In this document: positions 51,790 to 60,531 of the stretch, one piece after another | How the letters are laid out: each line of letters begins with the position of its first letter | Numbering within the stretch: the first letter of the stretch is position 1 | Assembly (NCBI GenBank): GCA_002304345.1 | Contig: NEUU01000010.1 | Span: forward strand, 62,001-126,000 | DNA length: 64,000 bases | DNA from: Verrucomicrobia bacterium Tous-C9LFEB | GTDB taxonomy: Bacteria > Verrucomicrobiota > Verrucomicrobiia > Methylacidiphilales > UBA1321 | Direction: 5' to 3' | Translations under genes and position numbers: made by a program | Notes under the pieces: model-generated | What the model saw: the letters and a program-made list of their open reading frames with translations, nothing else | Database searches by the model: none | What the model was told of the DNA's origin: nothing

Positions 51790-52848
51790 ATGCCCGACCC
51801 GGCCACGCTTCACTTGCGGTTGTTTCAATTCCGCTGTCACGAGGAACTCCGCGTGGAGTTGCCGGTGGGACGTCATTTCTTTTTTGGGTCGAACGGGCAG
51901 GGCAAAACGTCGCTGCTCGAAGCGGTCTATTTCCTGAGCCGGTTGCGCTCGTTTCGCACCGCGCAGACACGCGAGTTGGTCTGCTGGCAGCGAGACTGCT
52001 TTCGTGTGGAGGCGAAACTCGGCGAGACGGCGCTCGCCGCGACGTGGAGTCCAACCGGTCGTGAACTGGTTCTGGACGGGAAGCCTGTGGCCAGCGCGGT
52101 CGATTTCTGGGGGCAACTTGCGACCGTGCTTTTCATTGGGGAAGATCGCGAACTTGTGACCGGGTCGGGAGCGGGCCGCCGGAATTGGGTGGATGGATTG
52201 ATCGCACAACGCGAGCCGGGCTACCTCGCCACCGCGCAGCAATACGCCCGCGCTTTGAAACAGCGCAATGCGTGGCTGCGGCAGGGCGGTGAAGACCGGC
52301 GCGTGGGCGAATCGCTCACGCAATTGGTGACCGAGCATGGCCTCGCCATGACGCGCGCGCGGCGGGCGATCACGGAGCCGCTCTCGCTCGCGGTGAGTGA
52401 AGCGGTGCGCGCCCTCTCGGGCGAACGTGATACCGTGACGTTGCGCTATCGTTCCAGTTTTTCACTCGATGCCGCGCCGGATTGGGCGAGCGTCGCGGCG
52501 GGCGAACAACGGTTTCAAGCGACGTTGCTCGGGCCGCATCGCGACGACTGGATTCTCGAGCGCAACGGCAAATCGCTCGGCAAGTTTGGCTCGGAAGGCC
52601 AGCAGCGTACTACCGCGCTCGCTCTGCGACTCGCCGAAGCGCAACTCATCCGAGAGCGGCGCGGGCAATGGCCGGTCTTCTTGATGGATGACGTCGCGCC
52701 GCAGCTCGACGAGAACCGTCAGGCGGCACTCCGCGCCCTGTTGCCCGCCGAGGCTTTTATTTTGATCACCGCGCCCGAAGATCGCGGCTGGACCACGCCG
52801 CAGGATTTTCGCTGGATGGTGTCGCCGTCGAAAGCGGAGGCAGCCTGA
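51790..52848 (+). CDS. recF: DNA replication and repair protein RecF
   Basis: A 352-residue SMC-like ATPase that loads RecA at gaps with RecOR. Walker A is GSNGQGKT (33-40), the signature region is KFGSEGQQRTTALALRLAEA, and Walker B is PVFLMDDVAPQLD. The N-terminal LHLRLFQFRCHEELRVELP is the family start. Length is normal. It is not beside dnaA, dnaN or gyrB here. The ATG at 51790 is chosen; an upstream frame extends 21 codons without homology. Confidence 0.93.
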   Translation: MPDPATLHLRLFQFRCHEELRVELPVGRHFFFGSNGQGKTSLLEAVYFLSRLRSFRTAQTRELVCWQRDCFRVEAKLGETALAATWSPTGRELVLDGKPVASAVDFWGQLATVLFIGEDRELVTGSGAGRRNWVDGLIAQREPGYLATAQQYARALKQRNAWLRQGGEDRRVGESLTQLVTEHGLAMTRARRAITEPLSLAVSEAVRALSGERDTVTLRYRSSFSLDAAPDWASVAAGEQRFQATLLGPHRDDWILERNGKSLGKFGSEGQQRTTALALRLAEAQLIRERRGQWPVFLMDDVAPQLDENRQAALRALLPAEAFILITAPEDRGWTTPQDFRWMVSPSKAEAA

Positions 52849-52948
52849 CGCGACCGCAGCTCGCCGTTTGATGGGAAGGAATTCGGAGTTGTTCGAGCGA
52901 TTGCAGGAGCCTTTTACGTAGGGCTATAGCTGTTTTAGGGCCATCGTT

Positions 52949-53067
52949 TCCCTGTCGTAGAGATTGCGCCCGCCGAAGCCACCGGCTTCGGCTACACCCA
53001 GAGTTCCATGGAGGAGTCAACCTGTCGCGCTAGTGTTGTAGCCGAAACCGGTGGTTTCGGCGGGCAC
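52949..53067. repeat. Palindromic element family E, copy 2
   Basis: Matches 8315-8449, with CCTGTCGCGCTAG between two perfect hairpins, GCCGAAGCC/GGCTTCGGC (about 52973) and GCCGAAACC/GGTTTCGGC (53041-53061). The outer arm on the right side is lost or decayed. It lies between recF and the PpiD-like gene. Confidence 0.8.
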
Positions 53068-53114
53068 ATCCAGCCAAGTCGGGGGCTCAGTCGCGAAAAA
53101 ACGATCGCAGACAC

Positions 53115-53149
53115 AACAAAGGCGGCACCGGTGGGGTGCCGCCTTTGTT
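53115..53149 (-). terminator. Rho-independent terminator of the PpiD-like gene
   Basis: A perfect 15-base inverted repeat (53115-53129 and 53135-53149, 5-base loop) ends about 20 bases after the stop codon at 53169. The arms end in AACAAA/TTTGTT, giving a U-rich 3' side in both directions, so it could also stop plus-strand readthrough. Confidence 0.7.
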
Positions 53150-53168
53150 GTTAAAACGGAGCGGTGGC

Positions 53169-54716
53169 TTACTGCGCGGCAGAGCCCGTAGGGGCTTGCG
53201 TCAGCATCGTCGGCATTTGCGTGCCCTTCGAGGTTGAGCGCCAGCGGACCCATTCGGTGAGGGCGGCGTAGCGGGCCTGATTCAACATTTCGTTCTGGAG
53301 CTGGGTTTCGAACGTGCTGTACGTCTTGCGGTCCGGGGCTTGGCGCGCGTCGAGGTAGCCGATCACACCGCCACCGGCGGTGGGAACGAACTGGCTGACT
53401 TCGCCGGTCTTCAGCGACATCGCGAGGCGGCGGGCCAGGGCGAACTTCGGATCGTTGTTGAGCTTTTGATCGCCGGGGACAAACGTCGGCAGCGCTTCCA
53501 CGGTGAGCTTGAGTTGCGCGGCAGCGGTGCGGAACGGAACGCCCTTCGCGACTTCGGCTTTGAGTTTTTCCGCGGCGGTATTGCCGGCTTCCTGCATCAG
53601 CGAGAGGGCCTTGCGGTTTTTAATCTGCGCTTCGATCTGGGCGCGGACTTCGGCGAGCGGGAGCGGTTGGCTCGGGGTGATTTCCTCCAGCTTCAGGATG
53701 TAGAAGCCATTATCGGTTTCGATCACGGAGCTCGTCGGGCGATCCGTTCCGAGTGAAAACGCGGCGCGATTCAGATTCGGGCTCGGCGGCAGCGGCGCGG
53801 CGGGTTCCTCGGCGGTGAAGAAGCCGGTGGTGGTGACGTTCAGGTTATGTTTCTTGGCGACGGCAGTGAAATCGGGGCGCTTGCTGGTCGCGGCGGCATC
53901 GGGTTCCGGTTCCAGGGCGAGGGCGAATTCCAGCGCTTGCTCACCGATCTTGCGGCGGGCGTCATCCTTGGCCGGATCGGCCTTGGCGGCGGGGGCCGGA
54001 GCGGCGAAAGCAACGAAGCTGACGCGGCGGCGTTCTTTCGTGCGCAGGGCGGGATTCACTTCGACCTGGCTTTTATAGTCGCGGTCGATTTCCTCGGCGG
54101 TGACGGTGACTTGGCTGAGGTAATTCTTCAGCGGGAAATTGATCGTGCTGAGCGTGGCCGGGCTGTAGATCAGGTCGAATTGTTCGGCGGCCTGTCCGGT
54201 GGGCATCTGGATCGGGGCGACGATGAGCTTCTGCATGCGCTCGACGGTCAATTCTTCACGGATGATCTCGGTGAAACGCAGTTCGCTGATACCCAGCGAT
54301 TGCTGGAAGTATTTGATCAAGCCTTGATAACGATCGGGCTGATAGACGCCGTCCTTTTGCAGGGCGGGCATGTTGCGGATGAACTGGATCACCTGTTCGT
54401 TGGAGGTTTCGAGACCGACCTTCTTTGCGTTCGCCAACAACAACATGCGCTGCCAGGTCTCCATCTGGATTTGGCGGCGGATCTGGGGCGACTCGGGGAT
54501 CTGGTTCCCGTAGCGGAGGGTGAGCAACGCGTAGACAGCGCTTTCGGCTTCGCGGAAATGTTCCGGTGTGATGTCCTTCCCATCGATCTTACCGAGGTTG
54601 ATTTGCGGGCCCCGGTTGTCCACTGGCATCGTCCCGAAGAAAGTGAAAGACACAGCGATGATAATAAAGACGATGATGAGGAGGGGGCGGAGGGATCGTT
54701 GGATGAGGTTGATCAT
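53169..54716 (-). CDS. PpiD/SurA-like periplasmic folding factor
   Basis: A 515-residue protein anchored by one N-terminal transmembrane helix (about 12-30), with a SurA-N-type chaperone domain (about 40-190; KDITPEHFREAESAVY, QRMLLLANAKKVG) and a parvulin-like region (about 270-360; GFYILKLEEITPSQPLPLAEVR). A C-terminal SurA-like part follows. It probably assists outer-membrane protein folding. It is single-gene, with a strong terminator after it. It is convergent with recF and divergent from the TonB-type operon. Confidence 0.82.
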   Translation of the reverse strand: MINLIQRSLRPLLIIVFIIIAVSFTFFGTMPVDNRGPQINLGKIDGKDITPEHFREAESAVYALLTLRYGNQIPESPQIRRQIQMETWQRMLLLANAKKVGLETSNEQVIQFIRNMPALQKDGVYQPDRYQGLIKYFQQSLGISELRFTEIIREELTVERMQKLIVAPIQMPTGQAAEQFDLIYSPATLSTINFPLKNYLSQVTVTAEEIDRDYKSQVEVNPALRTKERRRVSFVAFAAPAPAAKADPAKDDARRKIGEQALEFALALEPEPDAAATSKRPDFTAVAKKHNLNVTTTGFFTAEEPAAPLPPSPNLNRAAFSLGTDRPTSSVIETDNGFYILKLEEITPSQPLPLAEVRAQIEAQIKNRKALSLMQEAGNTAAEKLKAEVAKGVPFRTAAAQLKLTVEALPTFVPGDQKLNNDPKFALARRLAMSLKTGEVSQFVPTAGGGVIGYLDARQAPDRKTYSTFETQLQNEMLNQARYAALTEWVRWRSTSKGTQMPTMLTQAPTGSAAQ

Positions 54717-54806
54717 AAATAAAATTGGTGAAAAAAGTGAATGGAATTAGATTTTCTACGGTTGACCCTCTGTAAATAGACTGCTAAATGAATTGAAATT
54801 ATCGTG

Positions 54807-55553
54807 ATGGATATTACTTGTAAGCCACTTTACCGCAGTTTCCTCGTTTGCGTGGGGCTTTTGCTTGCCATTTCTGCGATGCATGGGCAAGACAAAATCG
54901 CATTAAAGACGGGACAAGAAGTCACCGGGAAGATTCTCGAGGTGGCAAATGGCAGCGTCAGCGTGGCCGTTGGCGCCGGTACCATTCCCTATCCCCTGGC
55001 CAATATTGCCAGCGTGGAAATGGCCGCTCCGGCGGAAATTGACAAAGCGCGCGCGGCCTCGGTTGATCAGGCGATTGTTTTGCTGGAGCCTCTCGTCAAA
55101 AAATTCAAAGGTCTTCCCGCCGACTGGGTGCCGGATGCCATGGTGCGCCTCGCCGAGAGCTATTCCCAGACCGGCAAGGAAAATGCCTCGATCGCCGTCT
55201 TCCAAGACATGGTCAAGCTCTACCCCGGCAGCCGCCACCAGGTCCGCGCGCAAGCGGGATTGGCCAAGGCGGCTCTCAAGGAGGGCAAGCTGGACGAAGT
55301 GCTGACGAGTCTGGCGCCGCTCATCGCCGAGGCGAACAAGACATTCTCTCCCTCGCAGGAAGATGGCCGGGCGTATTCGGAAGCGTTTTTGATTCAGGGG
55401 CAGGTCTTGGAAAAACAGGGCAAACTCAAGGAAGCTCTGGAAAGTTATTTGACAGTTGTGACGGTGTTTTACCAAAATCCCGCCGCAGCGAAAACCGCGC
55501 AGGAGCAGGCGGACTCGCTCCGAAAAAACAACCCTCAAGTCGTAGTTGAATAG
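54807..55553 (+). CDS. Exported TPR-like protein heading the TonB-type operon
   Basis: A 248-residue protein with a signal peptide (about 1-28, ending MHGQD), a small beta domain (about 29-70; IALKTGQEVTGKILEVANGSV) and TPR-like helices (about 85-240; YPGSRHQVRAQAGLAKAAL, GQVLEKQGKLKEALESYL). The GTG at 54804 is a weaker start than the ATG at 54807. It lies 12 bases before exbB and is probably co-transcribed with the whole unit; a YbgF/CpoB-like role beside a Tol/Exb motor is plausible. Confidence 0.78.
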   Translation: MDITCKPLYRSFLVCVGLLLAISAMHGQDKIALKTGQEVTGKILEVANGSVSVAVGAGTIPYPLANIASVEMAAPAEIDKARAASVDQAIVLLEPLVKKFKGLPADWVPDAMVRLAESYSQTGKENASIAVFQDMVKLYPGSRHQVRAQAGLAKAALKEGKLDEVLTSLAPLIAEANKTFSPSQEDGRAYSEAFLIQGQVLEKQGKLKEALESYLTVVTVFYQNPAAAKTAQEQADSLRKNNPQVVVE

Positions 55554-55565
55554 AAAACTCATATC

Positions 55566-56498
55566 ATGAAGATGTACTCCCGACTCGCCTGGCTCGCAGG
55601 CTTAGCATTGATCGTTATTCTTTTGGGAAGCGCGGACCTCAGCTGGGCGCAGGAAGCCGCTGCGGGCGAAGCCGCCGCCGCTGGCACGCATGACAAGACC
55701 TTCATCGAAGTGATGAAGGAAGGTGGCCCGGTCATGATCTTCCTCGTGATCGCTTCCATTTTGGTGATGACCTTCACGGTGGAAGGCTTCCTCAAGCTCA
55801 ACAAGCGCAAGCTCGCTCCTCCGGCTCTTATCGCCCGCCTGCGGGAATCCGTCACGACCGGTAATTATCAGGAAGCCTGGAGCATCTGCCAGTCGAACCG
55901 CTGCTTCGTCAGCGCCGTTCTCGGCGCGGCCCTCGAGCGCATCGGCCGCGGCAAGGATCAGACCGATTTCGCCGTGCAGGAAGCCTCGCTGCGCGAAGGC
56001 ACGCTTCTCAAGATGAACGTCACCTATCTTTCCGTTATCGGCGTTGTGTCGCCCATGATCGGGTTGACCGGAACCGTCATCGGTATGATCAAGGCGTTCA
56101 GCACTCTCGGTGCGAGCGGTATCGGCAATCCGCAGGGATTGGCCTCGGCCATCGGTGAAGTGCTCGTGTGTACGGCGGCCGGCCTGGTCGTCGCCATTCC
56201 GGCGTTCGTGTTCTTTTACATTCTCAAGAGCATGGCCACCAGCGCCATCCTCGTGGCGGAATCGGAAGTGTACCACCTGCTCGACGATATCCCCTTCGAT
56301 CAGATTTCCGGTCTGCGCCTCGGCGAAAGCTTCTCGTCCAACGCGGGTGTCCCGGCTCCCGAGTCTGCCGCCGCCGCTGCCACCTCGCAGCGCGTGTCCC
56401 GCTCCATGACGACCAATTGCCCCCAGTGCAACGCCGCTATCACCCCCGGCACCAATCCGTGCCCGAACTGTGGCGTCGTGTTGGAATGGGATAATTAA
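55566..56498 (+). CDS. exbB: MotA/TolQ/ExbB proton-channel protein with C-terminal zinc ribbon
   Basis: A 310-residue membrane protein. A signal-like helix (about 8-28) is followed by the family's three helices: about 52-75, 155-180 (VSPMIGLTGTVIGMIKAF) and 200-225 (EVLVCTAAGLVVAIPAFVF). The unusual part is the tail: Cys285, Cys288, Cys299 and Cys302 as CPQC ... CPNC, a zinc-ribbon of the double CxxC type, absent from usual ExbB/TolQ. With the two ExbD proteins after it, it should form a proton-driven motor. Confidence 0.92.
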   Translation: MKMYSRLAWLAGLALIVILLGSADLSWAQEAAAGEAAAAGTHDKTFIEVMKEGGPVMIFLVIASILVMTFTVEGFLKLNKRKLAPPALIARLRESVTTGNYQEAWSICQSNRCFVSAVLGAALERIGRGKDQTDFAVQEASLREGTLLKMNVTYLSVIGVVSPMIGLTGTVIGMIKAFSTLGASGIGNPQGLASAIGEVLVCTAAGLVVAIPAFVFFYILKSMATSAILVAESEVYHLLDDIPFDQISGLRLGESFSSNAGVPAPESAAAAATSQRVSRSMTTNCPQCNAAITPGTNPCPNCGVVLEWDN

Positions 56499-56586
56499 TC
56501 TAATAACTGATCCGCTCCCGACGACCCCGCTTGCCAAGGCGGGGGAACCGGACGAAAGTATTTAAAGTCGAACCGCACCGCGCCGT

Positions 56587-57069
56587 ATGAAAAGAAAGCA
56601 GCGCTTCAAGAATCAGGAGGCCGAGGCCGATCCGGAGTTTCAGGTCGCCCCGATGGCCGACGTGCTCTTCGTGCTCCTGATCTTTTTCATCAGCATCACG
56701 TCGACCGAAGTGTTGCGTAAGGATGCCGGTCTCGTCCTGCCGGACGCCGACAAGGCGTTGCAAGCCGACAAGGCCAAGAACAGCGGTCAGGTCGTCATCA
56801 ATCTGTCGTGGTTCCCCATGACGCGCACCAGTGCGGTCAAGGTCGATTCGATGCGCTTCGACGATGTCAACGCCCTCATTCCGCTCCTGCAGGAACGACT
56901 CGCGCAGAACCCGCTTTTGCGCGTGCTGATTCGCGCGGACAAGGACGTGGAGTACAGCTACGTGGCCGACATCATGCGCGCTTGCGCGCAGGCCAATATT
57001 GGCAACGTGACTTTTGCCGTCATCACCGGCGGCGCGGATACACCCAAAACCGATAAGGAGAAGAGCTAA
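56587..57069 (+). CDS. exbD: ExbD/TolR-family protein 1
   Basis: A 160-residue single-pass protein. The N-terminal basic segment MKRKQRFKNQE is followed by the transmembrane helix (about 22-42; VAPMADVLFVLLIFFISI) with the proton-carrying Asp at PMADV, and a periplasmic domain (about 60-150; LRVLIRADKDVEYSYVADIMR). It ends 1 base before the next gene starts. Confidence 0.93.
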   Translation: MKRKQRFKNQEAEADPEFQVAPMADVLFVLLIFFISITSTEVLRKDAGLVLPDADKALQADKAKNSGQVVINLSWFPMTRTSAVKVDSMRFDDVNALIPLLQERLAQNPLLRVLIRADKDVEYSYVADIMRACAQANIGNVTFAVITGGADTPKTDKEKS

Positions 57070-57070
57070 T

Positions 57071-57499
57071 ATGTCCGGCGGTGGAGGTGGAGAGGAAGGC
57101 GAGTTTGGACTGCAGATCGCGCCCTTGTTGGACGTGCTCTTCGTGCTGCTCCTGTTTTTCATGATTTCGGCCGGTTCGCAGAAACGCGAAGGCGAACTCG
57201 GTATCCGTCTGCCCAGCAATGGCGGCAGCGCCGGGGTGACGGTGGAAACGCCGATCCGCATCGACATCACGCCCGACGGCGTTGTGAAATACAATGACTC
57301 TCCGGTCGATAGCCGCAGCAGCAAGGACATGCCGGACCTGACGTCCAAGCTGAAGAATATCGTGGAGAAATTCGGCGATAAACAACCCGTCATCATCACT
57401 CCCTCCAAACAGACCCGGCAGGAACGCGTCATCGACGTGCTCAACTCCTGTGGGGCCGCGAAATTAAAGAGTGTCGCCTTTGGCGCGCCGCAGAACTGA
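57071..57499 (+). CDS. exbD: ExbD/TolR-family protein 2
   Basis: A 142-residue ExbD with Gly-rich start MSGGGGGEEGEF, a transmembrane helix (about 14-35; LQIAPLLDVLFVLLLFFMI) carrying the conserved Asp in PLLDV, and a periplasmic domain (PVIITPSKQTRQERVIDVLNSCG). It differs from copy 1 in sequence, consistent with a heterodimeric pair, as in other two-ExbD systems. A 24-base gap leads to the TonB-like gene. Confidence 0.93.
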   Translation: MSGGGGGEEGEFGLQIAPLLDVLFVLLLFFMISAGSQKREGELGIRLPSNGGSAGVTVETPIRIDITPDGVVKYNDSPVDSRSSKDMPDLTSKLKNIVEKFGDKQPVIITPSKQTRQERVIDVLNSCGAAKLKSVAFGAPQN

Positions 57500-57522
57500 T
57501 CTTTTAACCAGCCTTCTCCATC

Positions 57523-58746
57523 ATGCACGCTCCCCGCAAAGATACATTCGCCGACAAGCTCCTGCGGATGCGCTATTTTCTCTTTGCCGTCCTGCTGCAC
57601 CTGATTGTGTTCTTCATGCTCAGCACGGTCGTTCTGTTCAAGGGCGTCGCGCCGCAGGAAGAATTCGAATCCGGGTTCATCGCCGGCGGTGGCGGTGGTG
57701 GCGAACCGCCTCCCCCTCCGCCTCCTCCCTCGGAAACCATGCCGGTGCAGACGCAGGACCCGAACAAGTCCAAGACGGAGGTCTTCAACATCGAGACGCC
57801 CGCGCCCGATGCGCCGAATATTCCCATTCCCAGTTTCACGCCGCAATTGCCGGTCGCCAACAAGACGATCCAGCAGCCGAAGGATCTGGCGAAAAGTGAT
57901 TTCCAGAATCGCGCCAAGGATATTCGCAACATGATCGAAGGCGGTCAGAAGCGCAAGATCGGTTCCGGCAGCGGCAAGCAGACCGCCGCCGAGTTCAAGT
58001 GCTACATCGCGCAGTACGCGCAGGGCGATTGGTCGACTACTATCGAACTCAAGGACGGCAAAGTCTGGCGCGGCAGTATCGTCAATTTGCTCTTCATGAT
58101 TTCCGAATGGAGCCGCAATAAAATCCGCGCGAACGTGGTGCCGGTGCCGCTAAAACTTTCTAGCTCGGAGATCTTCGACATCAAGCCGCCCTTCATCTAC
58201 TTCACCGGCCACAAGGACTTCGTTCTCACCGAGCAGGAAGTGGAAAATCTCCGCAAGTATCTCATTCAGGGTGGTGCCATCTGGGGCGACAACGGCCTCG
58301 CGGGCAAGGGCTCGCGCTTTGACGTGGCGTTCCGTCGCGAAATGAAGCGGGTGCTGCCCAGCGAAGATCAGCAGTTCGTCGCGCTGCCGGACGATCACCC
58401 CATCTACACCCGCAGCTTTTTCCCCATGCAGGGGCCGCCCGCCGGGATGAACTTCTATCAGGAACCGATCGAGGGCATCAACATGGACGGCACGCTGGCC
58501 ATCATCTACACCCTCAACGATTACAGCGACATGTTCCGCATGGCTTTCAAGCCCGGGACCAATGATCCCGACACCACGGACGCGCCCGACAAGATGCGTA
58601 TCACTAACTGGGAGATGTGGAAGTACCGCACCGTCTACTACCGCAACTTTACCCCCGAAGCGTGCAAGACGTCCTACGAGCTTGGCATGAACATTGTCGT
58701 CCATCTCCTCACCCGCTGGGACGAAAAACTGTTGCTGGCCCCTTAA
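57523..58746 (+). CDS. TonB-like N-terminus fused to a DUF4159 domain
   Basis: A 407-residue protein. The first part has the TonB plan: short cytoplasmic basic tail, one signal-anchor helix (about 17-39), a Gly run (55-60) and Pro run (62-69), then a Pro-rich periplasmic stretch. In place of TonB's C-terminal receptor domain, the second half (about 165-405) is a DUF4159 domain (PPFIYFTGHKDFVLTEQEVENLRKYLIQGGAIWGDNG, FRREMKRVLP, ITNWEMWKYRTVYYRN). DUF4159 is related to glutamine-amidotransferase folds. Following exbB-exbD-exbD, it is the likely output arm of the motor; what it acts on is unknown. Confidence 0.82.
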   Translation: MHAPRKDTFADKLLRMRYFLFAVLLHLIVFFMLSTVVLFKGVAPQEEFESGFIAGGGGGGEPPPPPPPPSETMPVQTQDPNKSKTEVFNIETPAPDAPNIPIPSFTPQLPVANKTIQQPKDLAKSDFQNRAKDIRNMIEGGQKRKIGSGSGKQTAAEFKCYIAQYAQGDWSTTIELKDGKVWRGSIVNLLFMISEWSRNKIRANVVPVPLKLSSSEIFDIKPPFIYFTGHKDFVLTEQEVENLRKYLIQGGAIWGDNGLAGKGSRFDVAFRREMKRVLPSEDQQFVALPDDHPIYTRSFFPMQGPPAGMNFYQEPIEGINMDGTLAIIYTLNDYSDMFRMAFKPGTNDPDTTDAPDKMRITNWEMWKYRTVYYRNFTPEACKTSYELGMNIVVHLLTRWDEKLLLAP

Positions 58747-58761
58747 CCTGATTGTTGACGC

Positions 58762-60513
58762 ATGATTTTTTTTCCATCGATGTCCCAGGCGCTCGTGACG
58801 GCTGCCACCGGGTTGGCTCTTCTCTCCGCCGCGTCGTTGCACGCGCAACAACCGGCTGCGACGAATTCCGATTTGCTGCGCGGTCTCGGTTCTTTCGAGA
58901 AGTCCTACACTGCCACGCCTCCCTGGGGCGGGGTCGATAGCGGCGATTACCTGCGCGGTTTTCAGGAGACGGCTCCCATCGTCATGTCCAACGGGCAGGT
59001 CGATCAAATGTCTGTGCCCACTTCCGTAGCTGTCGCCGATCTCAACGGGGACAAGCTGCCCGATCTCATCGTTGCCGATCCGAGCGGTATCATCTGGTAT
59101 TATCCCAACAGCGGCACGGCGACCGAACCGAAATTCACTTTTGGAGAAACCATTCCCATCTGGCTGCGCGGCTTTCTCAGTAATGAAGGCGGCGAGCAGC
59201 GCGCCATTGCCTGTAATAAAATCATCGCCACCGATTTCAACGAAGACGGCAAGGTGGATCTCATTTGCGGCACCTTCATGGGGGAAATCTATTTCATCCC
59301 CAATACGGGCAGCGCGTCGACGCCCAAGTTTAGCCTGCCTGATAATGCGAAGGAATATGTCATCAACACCCGCACGGATGGCAAGCTCTGGGGCACCTTC
59401 TTTGCGCCGCTCTACGTCGATTTCACCAAGGCCGGTCGCCGCGATCTGATCCTCGGCGATGGTACCTACGCCGCCAATAATATCTATTACTTCCCCAATG
59501 CCGGTACGACCCAGAGCCCGCGTTTCAGCGAGAAAACCCGCCAGGTTTTGATTCAAGGCTTGGGCCGCGAGCACCTCACCCCGCAAGCGGTGGATTGGAA
59601 TAATGACGGCATGCTCGACATCATCACCGGCGAACGCGACGGCAGCGTCACGGTCTTCATTTGCAAATCGAACGATCCGAAGAAATTCGCCTTCGCGGAA
59701 CCGCTTCCGGTTAAATTCGGTTCCTCCTCCAAACTTGGTTCGCTCTCGAATCCGGTTCCCGTGGATTTCAATGGCGACGGTCTGTTCGATATCGTGGTGG
59801 GCCGCACCAATGGTCGTGTCGCCGTGGCCATCAACAAGGGCAAACCGGGCGCCCCGGTCTTCGACGCCCCTCAGGAAATCAAGGGCACCCAGACCTACCC
59901 CAAATATCTCGCCCCGACGGGATGGACGCTCGATGCGCCGCCTCAGGCCACTTTTCAGGTGTTTCGTCTGGTGACCGGGCAGGACCCTGCCGCTTTAACC
60001 GGACCGGAAAAAGATCGCGCGACACTTGCCTTTGAGGCGGGCTTCAATCCTCCCTCCGGTTCCACCGGCAAATACGCGGGCAAACTCGAGTTTCTTCCCG
60101 ATAAAGGAAAATACTTCACAAGCCAGGTGGCCCTTCCCAGCGACGCAGCGTTTAACATCAAATACGACGGCGGCATGCAATTCAAGCCCGAGACGAATTA
60201 CGAAATTACCGTCTGGGTGCGGGGCAGCGGCTGGTCCAAGTCCGCGCTGGTGATTGGCGGTGGCGACCGTTTGACGATCACCGATCCGAAGACGAGCGAA
60301 AAGAAATACAAATGGGTCAGCTATAGCAAGACCGAGGATTTCACGATGAGCGGCGGCTGGAGCAAACTCACCAAGAGCTTCCGTTACAGCAAGGACAAGG
60401 ACACGCCCGCAGCGGATAAGACGACGCCGAACAGCTTTGGTATTGCCATCAAACTGGAAGGCAAGGGCAAGGACTTCTACATTGATGATGTCACGGTGGT
60501 GGAGAAAAAGTAG
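58762..60513 (+). CDS. Exported VCBS/FG-GAP repeat protein
   Basis: A 583-residue secreted protein. After a signal peptide (ending LHAQQ) come several calcium-loop repeats of the VCBS/FG-GAP type: VADLNGDKLPDLIVAD, ATDFNEDGKVDLICG, VDWNNDGMLDIITG and VDFNGDGLFDIVVG. The C-terminal about 140 residues look like a carbohydrate-binding sandwich. The start ATG is followed at once by a run of eight T, and a second in-frame ATG at 58780 gives a cleaner signal peptide. It is the fifth gene after exbB and may be the operon's surface partner. Confidence 0.82.
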   Translation: MIFFPSMSQALVTAATGLALLSAASLHAQQPAATNSDLLRGLGSFEKSYTATPPWGGVDSGDYLRGFQETAPIVMSNGQVDQMSVPTSVAVADLNGDKLPDLIVADPSGIIWYYPNSGTATEPKFTFGETIPIWLRGFLSNEGGEQRAIACNKIIATDFNEDGKVDLICGTFMGEIYFIPNTGSASTPKFSLPDNAKEYVINTRTDGKLWGTFFAPLYVDFTKAGRRDLILGDGTYAANNIYYFPNAGTTQSPRFSEKTRQVLIQGLGREHLTPQAVDWNNDGMLDIITGERDGSVTVFICKSNDPKKFAFAEPLPVKFGSSSKLGSLSNPVPVDFNGDGLFDIVVGRTNGRVAVAINKGKPGAPVFDAPQEIKGTQTYPKYLAPTGWTLDAPPQATFQVFRLVTGQDPAALTGPEKDRATLAFEAGFNPPSGSTGKYAGKLEFLPDKGKYFTSQVALPSDAAFNIKYDGGMQFKPETNYEITVWVRGSGWSKSALVIGGGDRLTITDPKTSEKKYKWVSYSKTEDFTMSGGWSKLTKSFRYSKDKDTPAADKTTPNSFGIAIKLEGKGKDFYIDDVTVVEKK

Positions 60514-60531
60514 CCGCCCTTTCTTTTACTT

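Noticed and set aside
56500-57846. 448-codon open frame on the minus strand
   Set aside because: It is antisense to the two exbD genes and the start of the TonB-like gene.
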